DNA of 64,000 nt from Blasia pusilla (Eukaryota; Marchantiophyta; Marchantiopsida; Blasiales), in contig CM114271.1 in assembly GCA_050084515.1 (NCBI GenBank), positions 36,332,001 through 36,396,000 of the forward strand. Direction: 5' to 3'. The notes beneath the pieces are model-generated. The model was given only the letters and a program-made list of their open reading frames with translations. It searched no databases and was not told the origin of the DNA. Position numbers and translations under genes: made by a program. Every line of letters starts with the position of its first letter. Positions within the stretch are counted from its first letter, which is position 1. Of this stretch, positions 35,224 to 46,330 are shown one piece after another.

Positions 35224-37490
35224 TCACAGACTAGCATAGTGGCTGCACCCGCGAGCAAAATCACACAACATACATCGCAAGAGTGTAGGAACTGCTGGTA
35301 AGCTCGGATAAACTATACCGTCAATGTTTGGAAGTTGACACGGCGCACAATTACGCACATGGTCCTTCCAAACCATACCATCGCGTCCCTCCAATAAGAG
35401 AACACATGATGACAAAACCTCACGCACTCTGAAGATGGTGCGCCAGGCAGTCACATCCAACGTCGTGGGTGCCATCTGCTGCAAGTAGACATAGTCTCCT
35501 TGATGAAACCTCCGGATAGTAGGTCAATAACCACCTCCCCGTGTAGTCGCATACCTCAATGTATCCCGATGCTGCGCAATCACCAAGTTCTCAAACGCCA
35601 TGGGCATCACTCTACGGAATAATTCAGCCCTCTAAGAACATACTCGCATCCATACATCAGGGTCATCAAGGTTCAACACCTCACCAACATCTCGATGAAT
35701 GGCCGCAAGTAAATCTGGCTCTCGACCATACAAAACCAATTTCGTGCACCTACTCTCCTTGAACGTCAATCTTCGTGTTGCGGAAACGTACGTTCAGTAG
35801 GACACACTCTCATCGCCAACCTATACCCAAACGCACTCACGTTAGTCTGGCTTTGGGCCAAGCAGCCTTCCAACCCACTGAGTCCTCAACCCAGCATCTC
35901 ATCAAGCTCAACCTTCACTCATTCCTAGGTTTCCAACACGGGCAAGTCTTCCGAGACTTAGGACAGACTTTATGGTTAGTTGAGGTACATGAAACGGCGT
36001 TTGTGCGCCTAGCGGTCCCAACTGTCCTACAGACCTTGCATGAGCCCCTAACCCAAACTCAACGATATGAGTCGCAAGTTGGAATCCAATAGGGATCTAT
36101 GAAATTCCTCTATTGAACTTGGTTTGGATCTTGAAGCCCAACATCAAACTCACGATCCGTTCCGTGCCCTTGGGTCGCCTTGCGGCGCCCAAAGTGGGGT
36201 TTGAGTCCCAAGCACTCTTGGAGACCTTTCCCCTTACTAGTACTTCTGGGAAACTCCGGGCTCCCCCTACCTTTGGGAAAGACCACCCGGGCCCCTCTTT
36301 TTGGCCCTCAACCCGACTCCTCTTACAGTCGGTTTTGGCCCATATCTCAACCTCTCCGCAAGCATTTGCAAAGGTTTTAGGTGCGTTGGAATTGGCTTGA
36401 CATAAGACTTCCAACGCTACCTTATTTGTCCCAAAATCTTCTTGGGACTTAAAGTTATGGTCAAAAGTACAGTTGGAAACTCCCAACCGCTGCCCGCATC
36501 TCAAGTGTGGTTTTCACTCCTTGGCCACGTCTCATCCAAGACTTGACTTCTCTCAAGTCTGAGTACCGCATTTGGCTCTAATTTCCTAGTCCCGACCACA
36601 ACACACAAAACACTCGAAATGCTCGCCTCGCTCATGTCTCGCCCTTGTGTTTCCTTAACTCCCAAAGCGCAAACCATCCTAGCGTGAGCTCGCTAGATTT
36701 CGGATGTTTCGCTTGGCGCTTGTTTGGTTATGAGGGTCATGACAAGCAAGTACGGTGAGAAAGATGCTAAGGATGCCGACATGCTGTGTCTGTATTCCAT
36801 TGCCAACCATGGCAATTGGAGGTCCCAATTTCCTACGTGACCTTTCTACAAGCCATCCTTGCGTAATCCTCTCTTCATCGTCTGCACAACCCTCTCCGCT
36901 AGTCCATCCGCCTCAGGATGATCTCACGAAGTGGTGCGGTGGTCGATCAGTGCCTGATCACATAAGGCCTAAAACTCCCATGAAACTCTATATCTTGGTT
37001 TGTCAACACTTCATCTCGTGCACCGTAATGACTCAGCACTCAATCTAGGAAGGCACACGCAACTCCCTCACTCACTTTGTCAAGAAATGCAACCAACTCT
37101 ATCTACTTTGAGAAGTGGTCAACCATCACCAACACATAATGATTATGGCGCTCCATCAAAGACAAAGGTCCTGCAAAATCCAAACTCCATCTATAACCTA
37201 AACCAATGATCGGAAGTGGATGCAACTATGGAGTCAGAGCATTGAACGATGCTCGGACACAATCACACACCATGCATCTGGCAACAAACTGCTGAACGTC
37301 AGTTTGCATGCCTTGCCACCAATACTGAATATGGAACAAGTTGTATGCCCACTTCACTCCAAAATGACCCAACTCCTCGTGGGCATGACACACCAAATAT
37401 GCTCTCTCCGAAGGATGAGGCACTATACGCACTCTACCATCCTCCCACACTCCCAACACATGTGTCCCCTCCCATCGAACCATCTAGCTC
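35224..37490 (-). pseudogene. Integrase (copy iii), interrupted by a ~1-kb insertion
   Basis: Minus-strand order: zinc-binding HHCC region (HEELGHFGVKWAYN, then CMVCDCVRASFN) at about 37490-37230; core start RWSLDFAGPLSLMERHNHYV at about 37190-37130, supplying the first catalytic Asp; then ADGLAERVVQTMKRGLRK (catalytic Glu) and SPYLL near 36745. The frame resumes at about 35740 with LYGREPDLLAAIHRDVGEV and continues to a C-terminal block (FHQGDYVYLQQMAP, FRVREVLSSCVLLL, VWKDHVRNCAPC), comparable to GPY/F or SH3-like integrase tails. Integrase would insert the cDNA. Stops and the insertion make this copy dead. Confidence 0.85.
35770..36740. mobile_element. Insertion splitting the integrase gene
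   Basis: About 970 bp separate SPYLL (36745) from VLYGREPD (35740), which are adjacent in intact Ty3/gypsy integrases. The insert is non-coding, with a Pro/Lys-rich shadow frame at 36097-36504, and resembles a solo LTR. Exact edges and a target duplication could not be recognised. Confidence 0.6.
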
Positions 37491-38310
37491 ATTGTAGGAT
37501 CCCATCCCGCTCTCTAGCACCCACTGTGCTCGCGACGTTGCCAGTACGTGGGTACTCTAAGACCACTCCATCATCATGAATGTCTCGGCCACTTGTCGTC
37601 TCCTCACCGACCTCTGGATTTAAGGACTCTCCATCATACCTCGCCATCGAAGTCTCAGCAATCTGGCTCTCCATAGCCAACAAGCCCAAATAGGCTAACG
37701 CATGCCATCCTGGCACCAACTCCTCATCACTCTCACCATGCCAACAAGCTCCAGTTGCATCTCGCTCACTCGGGCATGGGTTACGGCTCAAACCATCTGC
37801 ATCTTGGTTGAGCGTCCTAGATCTATGGACCACATGGAAGTCATACTCCCGCAACAAAAGAGCCCACCTCGCAAGCTTCCTTGTAAGCTTGTCGGACTCC
37901 ATCAACCACTTAAGTGGATGATGATCAGTAATGATGGTAAAGGGATGGCCGAATAGATAACATCTGAAATGTGCGGCAGCCCACACTGCAGCCAAGCACT
38001 CACCCTCATATGAGCTATACTTCGCCTCTGCAGCGTTGTTTGAGCGACTAGCGTAAGCCACCACAAACTCTCTACCATCATCGTCATGCTAGGTGAGCAC
38101 GGCTCCAAGCCCCAACATGCTCCAATCGGTATGCAATTGGAAAGGACGCCCCCTGATCGGTCTCCTCAACATGGGCACGGACGTCAATCTGTCCTTGAGC
38201 ATCTGAAATGCTATCTCCTACTCAATCCCCTAGTGTCACTCTTGATCCACCTTGGTCAGCAAGGTCAGCGGCTTCGCAATCGAGCTGAAACCCTGGACAT
38301 ACCGTCGATA
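37489..38310 (-). pseudogene. RNase H domain (copy iii)
   Basis: Minus-strand frame, open from about 38064 to 37489. Typical Ty3/gypsy RNase H blocks: FQLHTDWSMLGLGAVL (first Asp), VVAYASRSNNAAEAKYSSYE, GECLAAVWAAAHFRCYLFG (Glu), FTIITDHHPLKWLM (Asp) and a connection ending HRSRTLNQDADGLSRNPC. The catalytic D-E-D residues are visible. It would degrade the RNA strand of the RNA:DNA hybrid. This is the least damaged pol domain here; one stop lies upstream (AVLT-stop-HDDDG). Confidence 0.88.
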
Positions 38311-39400
38311 TAAGTTTTCCAATCCCATGAATGCACGAACTCGACTCACATTTGTAGGGCGTGGAATGCGTGAAATAGCCTCTTCCTTTGTCTACTGCAC
38401 ACCAAGGCCCCCTGGGTATATTGTATGACCCAAATACTCAATCTGGTCGTAGAAGAACTTGCACTTGCCTGGATGTAGCTTCAGCCCATGTAACTGCAAT
38501 CGTCGAAATACCTCCTCTAGATGTCGCTCATGCTCCTCAACCGTGGCGCTAAAGACTATGATGTCATAAATATAACATCTAGCAAAATCTAGACCTACCA
38601 AGATCCTATCCATGACCCTCTAAAACTTAGCCGGGGCGTTCTTTAACCCGAACGGTAAGAACCGCCACTGGTACAAACAATCCTTCCCGTGAGGATCGAT
38701 GCCCAAAAATGCCGTCTTCTACATGTCCTCCAATCTGATAGGCAGCTGATGGAATCTGATGGCAAATCCAATGAATTGAAGACCTTTGCATGCCCAATCG
38801 CATCAAAGATCTCCTCAGGAGTGGGCATGGCATACCTATTGGACTTCGTTTGCCGATTGATAGGTCAATAATCTCCACACATCCGCCTATCCGTCTAGTT
38901 TCCATGCACATCCTTCTTGGCGGGCATGACAGTGGCAGATGCATACTCTCCATGCAACATCTCCACTAGTCTTGCTCCAACCAAGTCCTCGCTTCTACTC
39001 TGAATCAGAGCCCTCTCTATATCATTGTACCTGTAGGGTCGTCAAAAGATCGGCGTGTCACTCGAAAACTCAATGCGGATCCTTGGACCCTTCAACGTAC
39101 CCAAATCATACATACTAAATGCAAAACAACTCCTGTAACTCCTAAGGAACTGGTGTATCCGACGCCGCTCTCCTCCTGTCAACTTAGGACCCATATCTGG
39201 CTCCCAAGTCTCCATCGTGACTACGGTAGGGGTGTCAGTGGTTGCTATGGTACAACCCCGTCTAGGACAACAAAACTCGACTGCTCCCCTACAACCAACT
39301 GCAAAATCGAATCTCCATGTGCAGTACCCAGAACCGCACTCGATGTTGTGGCTACAATCTCCTGGCGTACCTTCAAAACATCCCAAGAAGTCCAAGGATG
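38311..39400 (-). pseudogene. Reverse transcriptase (copy iii), active site mutated
   Basis: Minus-strand order: pre-RT stretch (GERRRIHQFLRSYRSCFAFS) at about 39290-39130, then ALIQSRSEDLVGARLVEML, VMPAKKD, GDYRPINRQT, a damaged motif A region, FLPFGLKNAPAKF and the YxDD box, which here reads CYIYDIIVFS at about 38575-38546 because GAT became TAT. It ends HGLKLHPGKCKFFYDQIEYL and GHTIYPGGLGVQ. RT copies genomic RNA into cDNA. Loss of one catalytic Asp plus frameshifts makes this copy inactive. Confidence 0.9.
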
Positions 39401-39584
39401 TCTCTCCCGATCATCCTTGATGTGTCGATCTCCTCGGGTCTCGCCCCCAGCCACTGCCTCAACTGTCTCGGTAGGCATGGGGCTCTCCAACGCAACTGTT
39501 GTGATGTGTCGCATCCTCAAACAACGCTGCTCAACTACTCCTAAGCTCAAAATCCATATCAAGCACTTCAGGTCCATCGCCTAA

Positions 39585-40815
39585 CCCAAGACATGACGTC
39601 GTGATGCCTCTGATAGTGACAGTACTACCGTCACTCCTGTGGGGAATCCCATCGCTCGCTCTCGCTCATCGGCGTTGGGCTCCACCAACCTTTGTACCTT
39701 GTCATCCCAAACCAAGCCAGGTCCGGCCTCCTTGAATGCATAGTAAGTGGGAAAACTCACCAATGTGGGAAAGGCTGCCCGTGGCATGCCAATCTGTTGA
39801 CCACAGTCAATGGCGATCGATCTTCTAGCCTCACTGCCTATGATTGACGGCTCGGATTCAATATAGAATCCACCAACAAATCGGAGGGCCACTCCAATCT
39901 TGCATATGCCCTCCGCAACACCTTGTGTGGTACCAAGTTGGTACACCAAAGACGCGGGCAATGTGCTTGTGAACCCACACTTGCCGCATCCAAAAAAACT
40001 GTCAGGTCGATCCATGCGCGCACCTGATGTGCACTTGTCACCATACGGGACCTCGAATCGCCCAAAATTGGTACATTCTCTAGAATCTATGTTGGAGGAC
40101 AAGACTGATGCTCCTGCAAGTGTCGCAAGATCCGCATCATCTCCCAAAACAATATGGACTGAGAGTCAGCTAATCCACTACCCTGTCCAGCACTCGATTG
40201 GCCCTGACATGGCCAACCAGCAATGACCAAGTCTATGGTCCCTACCCGCTCCAAGTCTTGCGCCCCCAACAATGAAATGTCCCTCGGTAGGGAACTCTGG
40301 TAATCCTGAATGGCGGACGCACACAACATGTCGGGAAAATGGAGGCGTAACTGTGCCACATGGTGAAGTGAAGCGCGCCTCACAACATCATCAATCTCCA
40401 CATACAGGTACTGCTGCACGCACACTCCCAACCTCCAAAACAGCAGCTAACCCAATGCTGATCACTACAAAGAGATCCAACACCCGAATACCCTCCTCTG
40501 GATGCACCACACAATTGGGGTGGTGTCCAAAGGGGTCATAACAACACTCCTGGCGACGTGGGGTTCCTTTGACCCCTCACACTCTGGTGCAAACATCTCA
40601 CTCCACGCGGTCTGCACATGCTCAATGGCTAAGCGTCGAAGCTCCTTAATCGAGCTCCAAAGCGGCACCTCTCCTCCACGGATTGATGCGGCTACCATGA
40701 CACTCCTCTCCATAGAAATGTCAAGAGCAAGAGTATCCTCTGCATGGACATGTCCCTCAATCAAATCACTAGGCCATGTGATGGCACTGCTAAATGTTGC
40801 TAAGGTCGCCATCTC
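39585..40815 (-). pseudogene. Retrotransposon-borne cytosine-5 DNA methyltransferase
   Basis: Lies between protease and RT on the minus strand. An N-terminal extension (MATLATFSSAITWPSDLIEG) is followed by PLDTTPIVW and motif I, IRVLDLFVVISIGLAAVLE (degenerate; DLFIGISTG in copy ii). After a +1 shift comes QQYLYVEID (motif II-like), then DLVIAGWPCQGQSSAGQGSG with the catalytic PCQ at 40204-40212 (motif IV) and FWEMMRILRHLQ. Next, in another frame, are ILENVP at 40069-40080 (motif VI) and FLDAASVGSQAHCPRLWCTN (motif VIII-like, QAH-RPR type). The C-terminal block PNADERERAMGFPTG plus SEASRRHVLGQAMD matches motifs IX/X. Such enzymes transfer methyl from SAM to C5 of cytosine. At least two frameshifts and a stop before ENV make it a pseudogene. 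It shows a PCQ box, unlike the PCN of DNMT3/DRM. Confidence 0.9.
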
Positions 40816-40889
40816 TCCTGGCCCTCACTCGATCACTGCACATATGAATCAAACGGGTAATGAGCTAAGGCGCCCATCACCTGACTGCC

Positions 40890-41420
40890 ATCATGGTTTG
40901 TAGGACGATGACTCCTCCCAATAATCCAAGAAAAAACCCATCGGGTATAACACTGCTCTATCAACCAAAACGTTGTAGGACTCTGCATCAATCATTATCG
41001 CCTTGGCTCGCACCACGGACTCATCTGTAGGATGTCTTGGGAAAATCCTCACCACAACCTCTTGTTGGGTGATATATTGTGGTCCACCCAAGGATGTCTA
41101 TATTCGGAATGGACAATGCTCCACATCGGCTCTCGTCAAGCCCAATCCTCTAAATGACATTTTCCCCAACATTAGGGGTTGTGCTCCTGAATCCAACAAG
41201 ATGCACGACGGACTAAAAGCTCTACCTCCTGGACTCACCAACTGGAAGACCTCTCCTTGGTTATCCAACAACACAACACCATGAGAAGCCATGGCACGAT
41301 CTATCGCGGGTCTAGCCGGCATCTCCGCCATCCTTACAGCCGCAATCTGCCATGAATCTGACCTGGACGGCCCGAGCATCCGCTCCAAGGGTAGGTCCAT
41401 CACCTCCATTGCAATCACCT
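40890..41420 (-). pseudogene. Retropepsin-like protease (copy iii)
   Basis: Minus-strand frame with VFQLVSPGGRAF, then the active-site loop LLDSGAQPLMLGK at about 41199-41161 (D-S-G, as in retropepsins), GLGLTRADVEHCPFRI, then GGPQYITQQEVVVRIFPRHP, SVVRAKAIMIDAESYNVLVD and YPMGFFLDYWEE. It is the only copy here that keeps DSG. It sits between gag and the methyltransferase, consistent with one Gag-Pro-MTase-Pol polyprotein. A frame change near 41100 separates the two halves. Confidence 0.85.
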
Positions 41421-41634
41421 CTAAATGTATGTAGGAACTCCAACTCCATGCTCACAAATTGTAGCGGCCATCCGTAAAACCTCAGCGGGCGTACCTCCCA
41501 ACGTCATAACATCGGAAGGAGAAAAACAAAGGAGCGCGGTACAAAATAGTGCCCGCCCCCAACAACATGCTCGACACATGCTCCTCCTGAGCATCAGCAA
41601 TAGGAGTCATCGCACTTGCTTCTCCCATCGCCCT

Positions 41635-43419
41635 CTATGCCAGCACACTAACAACATCACCAACTCTCCGTGAACTCTGATTAAGACCCATTGATGGGAT
41701 CCTCATCGCCTCGGACAACGTGAAGGACTGAGGAAGCCTGGTCTGTTTCGTGGCTTCTCCTTGCTGTGGATCCAACTCTACGACTGCTCCACGAGTAAAA
41801 ATTGCGGCAGCCTCCATCTGGGCAATCCCGCACATCCAACCAGGATCCTCCATATCTCTAGCTGCTCTATATGATGTCGATGCCGTGGATCCGCCATCGG
41901 GTAAGCTCAATGCCGTAGCGGCAATTTGCTCCTATAGCTGGTGTATCTGGGCAGCCATCCCAGCCTCACGCCCGGCGTCTCCCTCAATGCGTCTAGGTGG
42001 TGGGACTCTACCTCCTCCACGGGCAGCTCCACCACCTTGTCGGGCAGCTCCAGCTCCTCATTCCCCAACGGGACCACCTGATGCACGACCTCTAGGCCCA
42101 CCCGGACCAGCTACTCGCTCTAGTGCCCTCTCCGGCCCTTGGTTTGGACGTAACTCAAGGTGTAAATTGAAACACCTTGCGCATGTGTGACCATACCTCT
42201 AACAATAGTCACATTGATAACCTCATGGTGCAACACCATCTCCTCCTCTCCTCTATGCTGAGGCATACGTCCATGACCCTGACGAGTACAATCATGCTGA
42301 TGATGGGCTCCACCACATGACCAACGAGTAATCGTAGGCGGCTACTGCTAAGCCACATATGAAGGTGCAGATCTCTGTGGCATAGCCTCCCGGTATCCTC
42401 CCTAAGCTCGTGGTGCCATAGTTGACCTATCTTGGAGTCCACGTTGCTGCACTAGTGGTGCAGACAATCATGACTGCTCTTGGCCAAAACCCATGGTGGC
42501 TTCGCTCTCCTCCGCCATGTTGTACTCAATGTTCTCGGCCGTCCTAAAAACATCTCACAACGTAGTGAAGGTGTTCATAAGAAGCACCCCCTCCCGCACA
42601 CGTGTCCGTAGGATCTGGTCCAGCATTGGTACCATGACTAGATAGCTTGAGCCTTTGTCACCCCGTGAATCACATTGATCAACCGGCGCAAGCGAGTGTA
42701 AGCCTCACGCAAACTCTCACGTGGGTGCCTCTAAAAGTCGTGGATGCTCCACAACTTCTCCTGCGTACCCCCTGGTAGTTCGCCCTCAACTCAGCGAAGA
42801 ACTCAACCACGGGGTTCAACCTGGGACAAACCCGACTAGATGGTGCAACTACTCCAATGCGAGTGATCCCTCCTAAAAAATCACTAGTGGAAGAGGAAGT
42901 AGCCTCTTCTGACTCCTCCTCCTCATCTGGGAACTGCTCCGTCCATGACACATAGTATGGGTCATAGTAGAGTCACCATGCCTCAATCTCCTCGGCATAT
43001 CTGTGGGAGAACTCATGGTAATCGTCCATGGGCGCCCCCTCTAAATGTTGGAACATACCATTCCATACTACAAATGGGTTGAACTCTCTAGAGTTCCTAG
43101 CCCGTTGTGAGTCACACCAACTCCTAAACTCCGTGATGAAGTCGTGCAACTCTATCGTGTCTAATGCACCTAAGAACCTACATGGTCCTCTACACCAGTC
43201 GTCCATCTCATACACCCAACTGGTAGGACCACTCAATATGTATGGTGGATCACTAACACACTCCTCTACATGCTCCCCCTCGTCTAAAGATGACACAGAA
43301 GGAGATCGAGGTGGTCTCTCACGTGGAGACCCTCAAAACCTCGCACCACTCCGGGTAAACCCTCCAGAGCTACTCTCAGGTCCACTATCTCGCCTCTTAA
43401 AATCCTGAAAGGACGTCAT
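41635..43419 (-). pseudogene. gag and gag-pro linker (copy iii)
   Basis: The start is placed at 43419 (MTSFQDFKRRDSGPE), matching VITAFFQDSEE of copy ii. Capsid blocks include CRFLGALDTIELHDFITEF, FNPFVVWNGMFQHLEG and MDDYHEFSHRYAEEIEAW. The core appears in shifted frames to about 42550. One zinc knuckle, CDYC-stop-RYGHTCARC, lies at 42213-42172 with an internal stop. The linker includes RGGGRVPPPRR and PQSFTLSEAMRI. Several stops (for example after GARF near 43335) mark decay. Confidence 0.8.
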
Positions 43420-45407
43420 GATGACCCTCGTGCCCCTCTCTTGCAATCACTCTCAACCTCATGCCTAATCACTCGATCACTCGATCTAACATGCGGCACT
43501 CAATTTACACTCTCTCACTAAGATATGTACTGTGCGGCAACAAGCGGCGTGGTGCGGTAATCGGCTGCCGTCTTATCATTTCATCAACAAGACATACCCT
43601 CAACTCTAGATATCCCATACAGGTCTATGTCCCCTAAACCCATACATCATCGATGCTCTCACCATCAGCACGAAACCCAATATCCCAAATAACTTCCCAA
43701 TATCCGGAATTCCCTCACACGAGCAAGGTAAGAGACCAGAACGGGTAACCTGACAATAATATAGATGTTGCTTGTCGGAAACTGAAAATCTTGACCCCAA
43801 CTCGGTCATGAAGATAACTTCTCCAATCAGCAAGTCGTACTCCTCTCGTACTGATGCTACTCAAACCTCCTCAATATGCGGTGCGGATCACGGAACAGCT
43901 ACAGAATGGCACGACACTCAATAATAGGATGTGGAACTCCGCGGCATACCCTCCTCAATCAACAATACACACGCTTTGCTCCTTAGTGAAGGAGCGGCTC
44001 CGTGATCAAGATGGTGCAGTGCGGCCACGAGCGGCACGGCGCGGAAATCGGCGGCCCGTTGCGACTACGGGCGTCACGGCACGGTACTCACTGGTTGATG
44101 ACAAAACTGCGATGACGGTGGCGGCCAAAACAAAGAATCAACGATTGTCGTGGAAGACCCTCCACTCCGTAATGGCGGCAATGGCAACCAAGGGTGGACA
44201 ATGGCCGAACGTAGCTCTGAGCAGCGCTAGGCCGCGGTGGCAGCCGACGATGGACGGTGGACCATTGACGGTGATTTTTTACCATTGACTATTGATTTTT
44301 AATGGCAGACCGTTGACGGTGACTATGACGGCGACAGCGGCTGGTTTAGGGTTTGAACAATTTAACCCTAAAAATTGCCTAGTAATGGCAATTTTGCAAG
44401 ATTGACCATAACTTTTTTGCTCAATCCAAATTGTGTACCGTCTCTTGCATAGCATGCATAGCTTCATGATCTAAAATAATATCAAAAAATATTTTGAATT
44501 TGACATTCTAGAAAAAATTGACGGGGATTGTCGTAAATCCCAATGTCTCTTCTCCTACATAAATTTTGGCAGCGCTTCCGCGCTTATTTCTTCCAACAAA
44601 AATGTAAAACCTATGAAAATACAAATGAGCAAGCTACATGATGCTCCCGAGAGCACTGGCATGGGGCAATCCGCCCCCATATTCAATCCCTATCAAAAAT
44701 TGGCTAGCGCTTCCGCGCGCCACTCTTCCACACAAAAAATTGACAAAGGAAACATCACAAGTAAGTGGCTCTTGCTCCGGTGAGCACTCCCATGAACCGC
44801 TGAATGGGGAATATGATCCCCAACCTGCAAAATCAGCGAGTGACCAGCGAGCTAACCCATGAAGCTCTCTCACTCACTCATTCTCTCTTTGTAAATCAAG
44901 ATCCAATCTCTCTCAACACCATAGCTCTCAAATGTGTGCACTCTCTCATGTCTCTCTCAATATCAAACCAAACCCACTCTCCTAATGAGAGGCTTGGGTT
45001 ACACACACAAGGCAAGCAAGACCATAGCTCCGCCGCCTCATGCCAAGAGGTTCAACAAAGAGGGAATGAGCTCTCAAACTCTCTCTCCTTGAGGTATACC
45101 CCTCCCCTCTCCCAAACTCTCTCCATGGTAACCTATGCTCCCAAGTCACCTCCTTGGCTCTTGACCTAATCTAGGAGGTCAAGGGCCACTTACCAAAAAT
45201 ATAAATTCGACCATATACTGAAAATGGTACTTACCTAAAATAGTAAGTTATTTAATATGGCTCCAAATGAGCCGAAACGAAGGGGAAACCTGCTCTCTCA
45301 GGTTTCCCGGGGCCTTAGTAGATCATCCTCAACCTCATGAGTCTGTCCTCCACTACTTCCAAAGGCACTCTACTAGATCTCATCAATCTATCTTAAAAGA
45401 CGTGACA
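43420..45407 (-). repeat. 5' LTR and leader of copy iii
   Basis: On the minus strand it starts TGTCACGTCTTTTAAGATAG at 45407. An inverted repeat, gggaaacctg / caggtttccc, lies at 45283-45308 and a second, cttgacct / aggtcaag, at 45160-45183. A TATA-like tattaaata lies between them near 45250. The motif gcggaagcgc occurs twice (44571-44585 and 44705-44718, plus-strand coordinates). The leader block near 43720 matches 33255-33290 and 45980-46010. It differs in length and hairpin sequence from the LTR at 33-34.8 kb, so the two may belong to different subfamilies. LTR/leader border unresolved. Confidence 0.55.
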
Positions 45408-46330
45408 CACGTAGCCGGGAAGGCCTGAGAGGAGGAAGCCTCCACATAGGGAGACGTGCGGAAAACGTGGACTTAGAGAGACGTGGCTAGGGGCGTCGTG
45501 TCCGGTCTCACCATATATGTGGCCACGCTACCTGGTGAGACCAGACAGTGTTGGACAAACGTGGTTGAGCGGCGGATAGGATTGAAGACTAGACGTGGTA
45601 GAGCCAAACGTAGTCGATTGGTTGACATTGTTGGAAGTCGGACATTATAGAGCGAGCTCACCTTGGATTTTTCAGAGTTGAGATTTTTCCGTCCACCTTA
45701 ATTCACACTCCATTGGCAATGGTTTTTTGTTGTTTGTTGCGAATTAGGAGTGAGATGGGTTGTCCATACCGACAGTTTGCAATGAAGAGCTTTTTGATAG
45801 AGTGGTAGGGTTGGAGACACATGCGCTGATGTCGACGAGTAGTCCGCATCTGCTGACGGGAGGCTCAATGCGTGTTCGAGGAGAGTGTCATGTTGTGGAG
45901 GTTGCTGCATCACATGGAGGAGTGTTGACATGCAGTGTTGACGTGTAATAGATTGATGGTGGGCGTGTTCAGGTTATCCATTCGAGTCCCTTTTCCCGCA
46001 CTTATCTTGTGTGATTGAGAGTGTTGGGCATCAAGTTGTTTCTGGTGCTAGATGGGTGTAGCAATGGTCATGAGTGTAGTCTCTATGCATATGTAGCATG
46101 TTTGTGGATATACGGCAGTTGCTGAGTAAGGGTGGCGTGTATGACCCAAGAGTGTCAGTAGTTTAGGTGAGTTAGTTGGGAGGCTCATGGTGAGCCCGAC
46201 TGTTGAGTGTGCGTGAGGCTGGGTGTGTCATCACGGGGTTGGCATTACCGTAGGTGAGCTAGTGAGAAGTGTAGAAGACTTTTGGTGGGTCCTCGGGTGG
46301 GTCTGAGTGCTTGAGCGAGGTAGAGAGGGT

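Larger units (their letters stand above)
33000..45407 (-). mobile_element. Ty3/gypsy copy iii with internal C5-methyltransferase
   Basis: The only copy with a full set of domains. On the minus strand from 45407 downward: 5' LTR/leader, gag (43419-41635), protease (41420-40890), C5 DNA methyltransferase (40815-39585), RT (39395-38392), RNase H (38300-37490), integrase (37490-35224, split by an insertion), a non-coding tail (35220-34836) and an LTR. It stands head-to-head with copy iv at 45408 and in tandem with copy ii. Every frame carries stops or shifts. The domain order PR-MTase-RT is unusual for Ty3/gypsy, where RT normally follows PR directly. Confidence 0.88.

Noticed and set aside
36097-36504. 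135-codon minus-strand ORF inside the integrase insertion
   Set aside because: Mirrored by open frames on the other strand. Looks like a shadow in a non-coding insert.
39585-40815. Active methyltransferase gene
   Set aside because: Motif I is degenerate and there are at least two frameshifts plus a stop before ENV, so only the ancestral function can be inferred.
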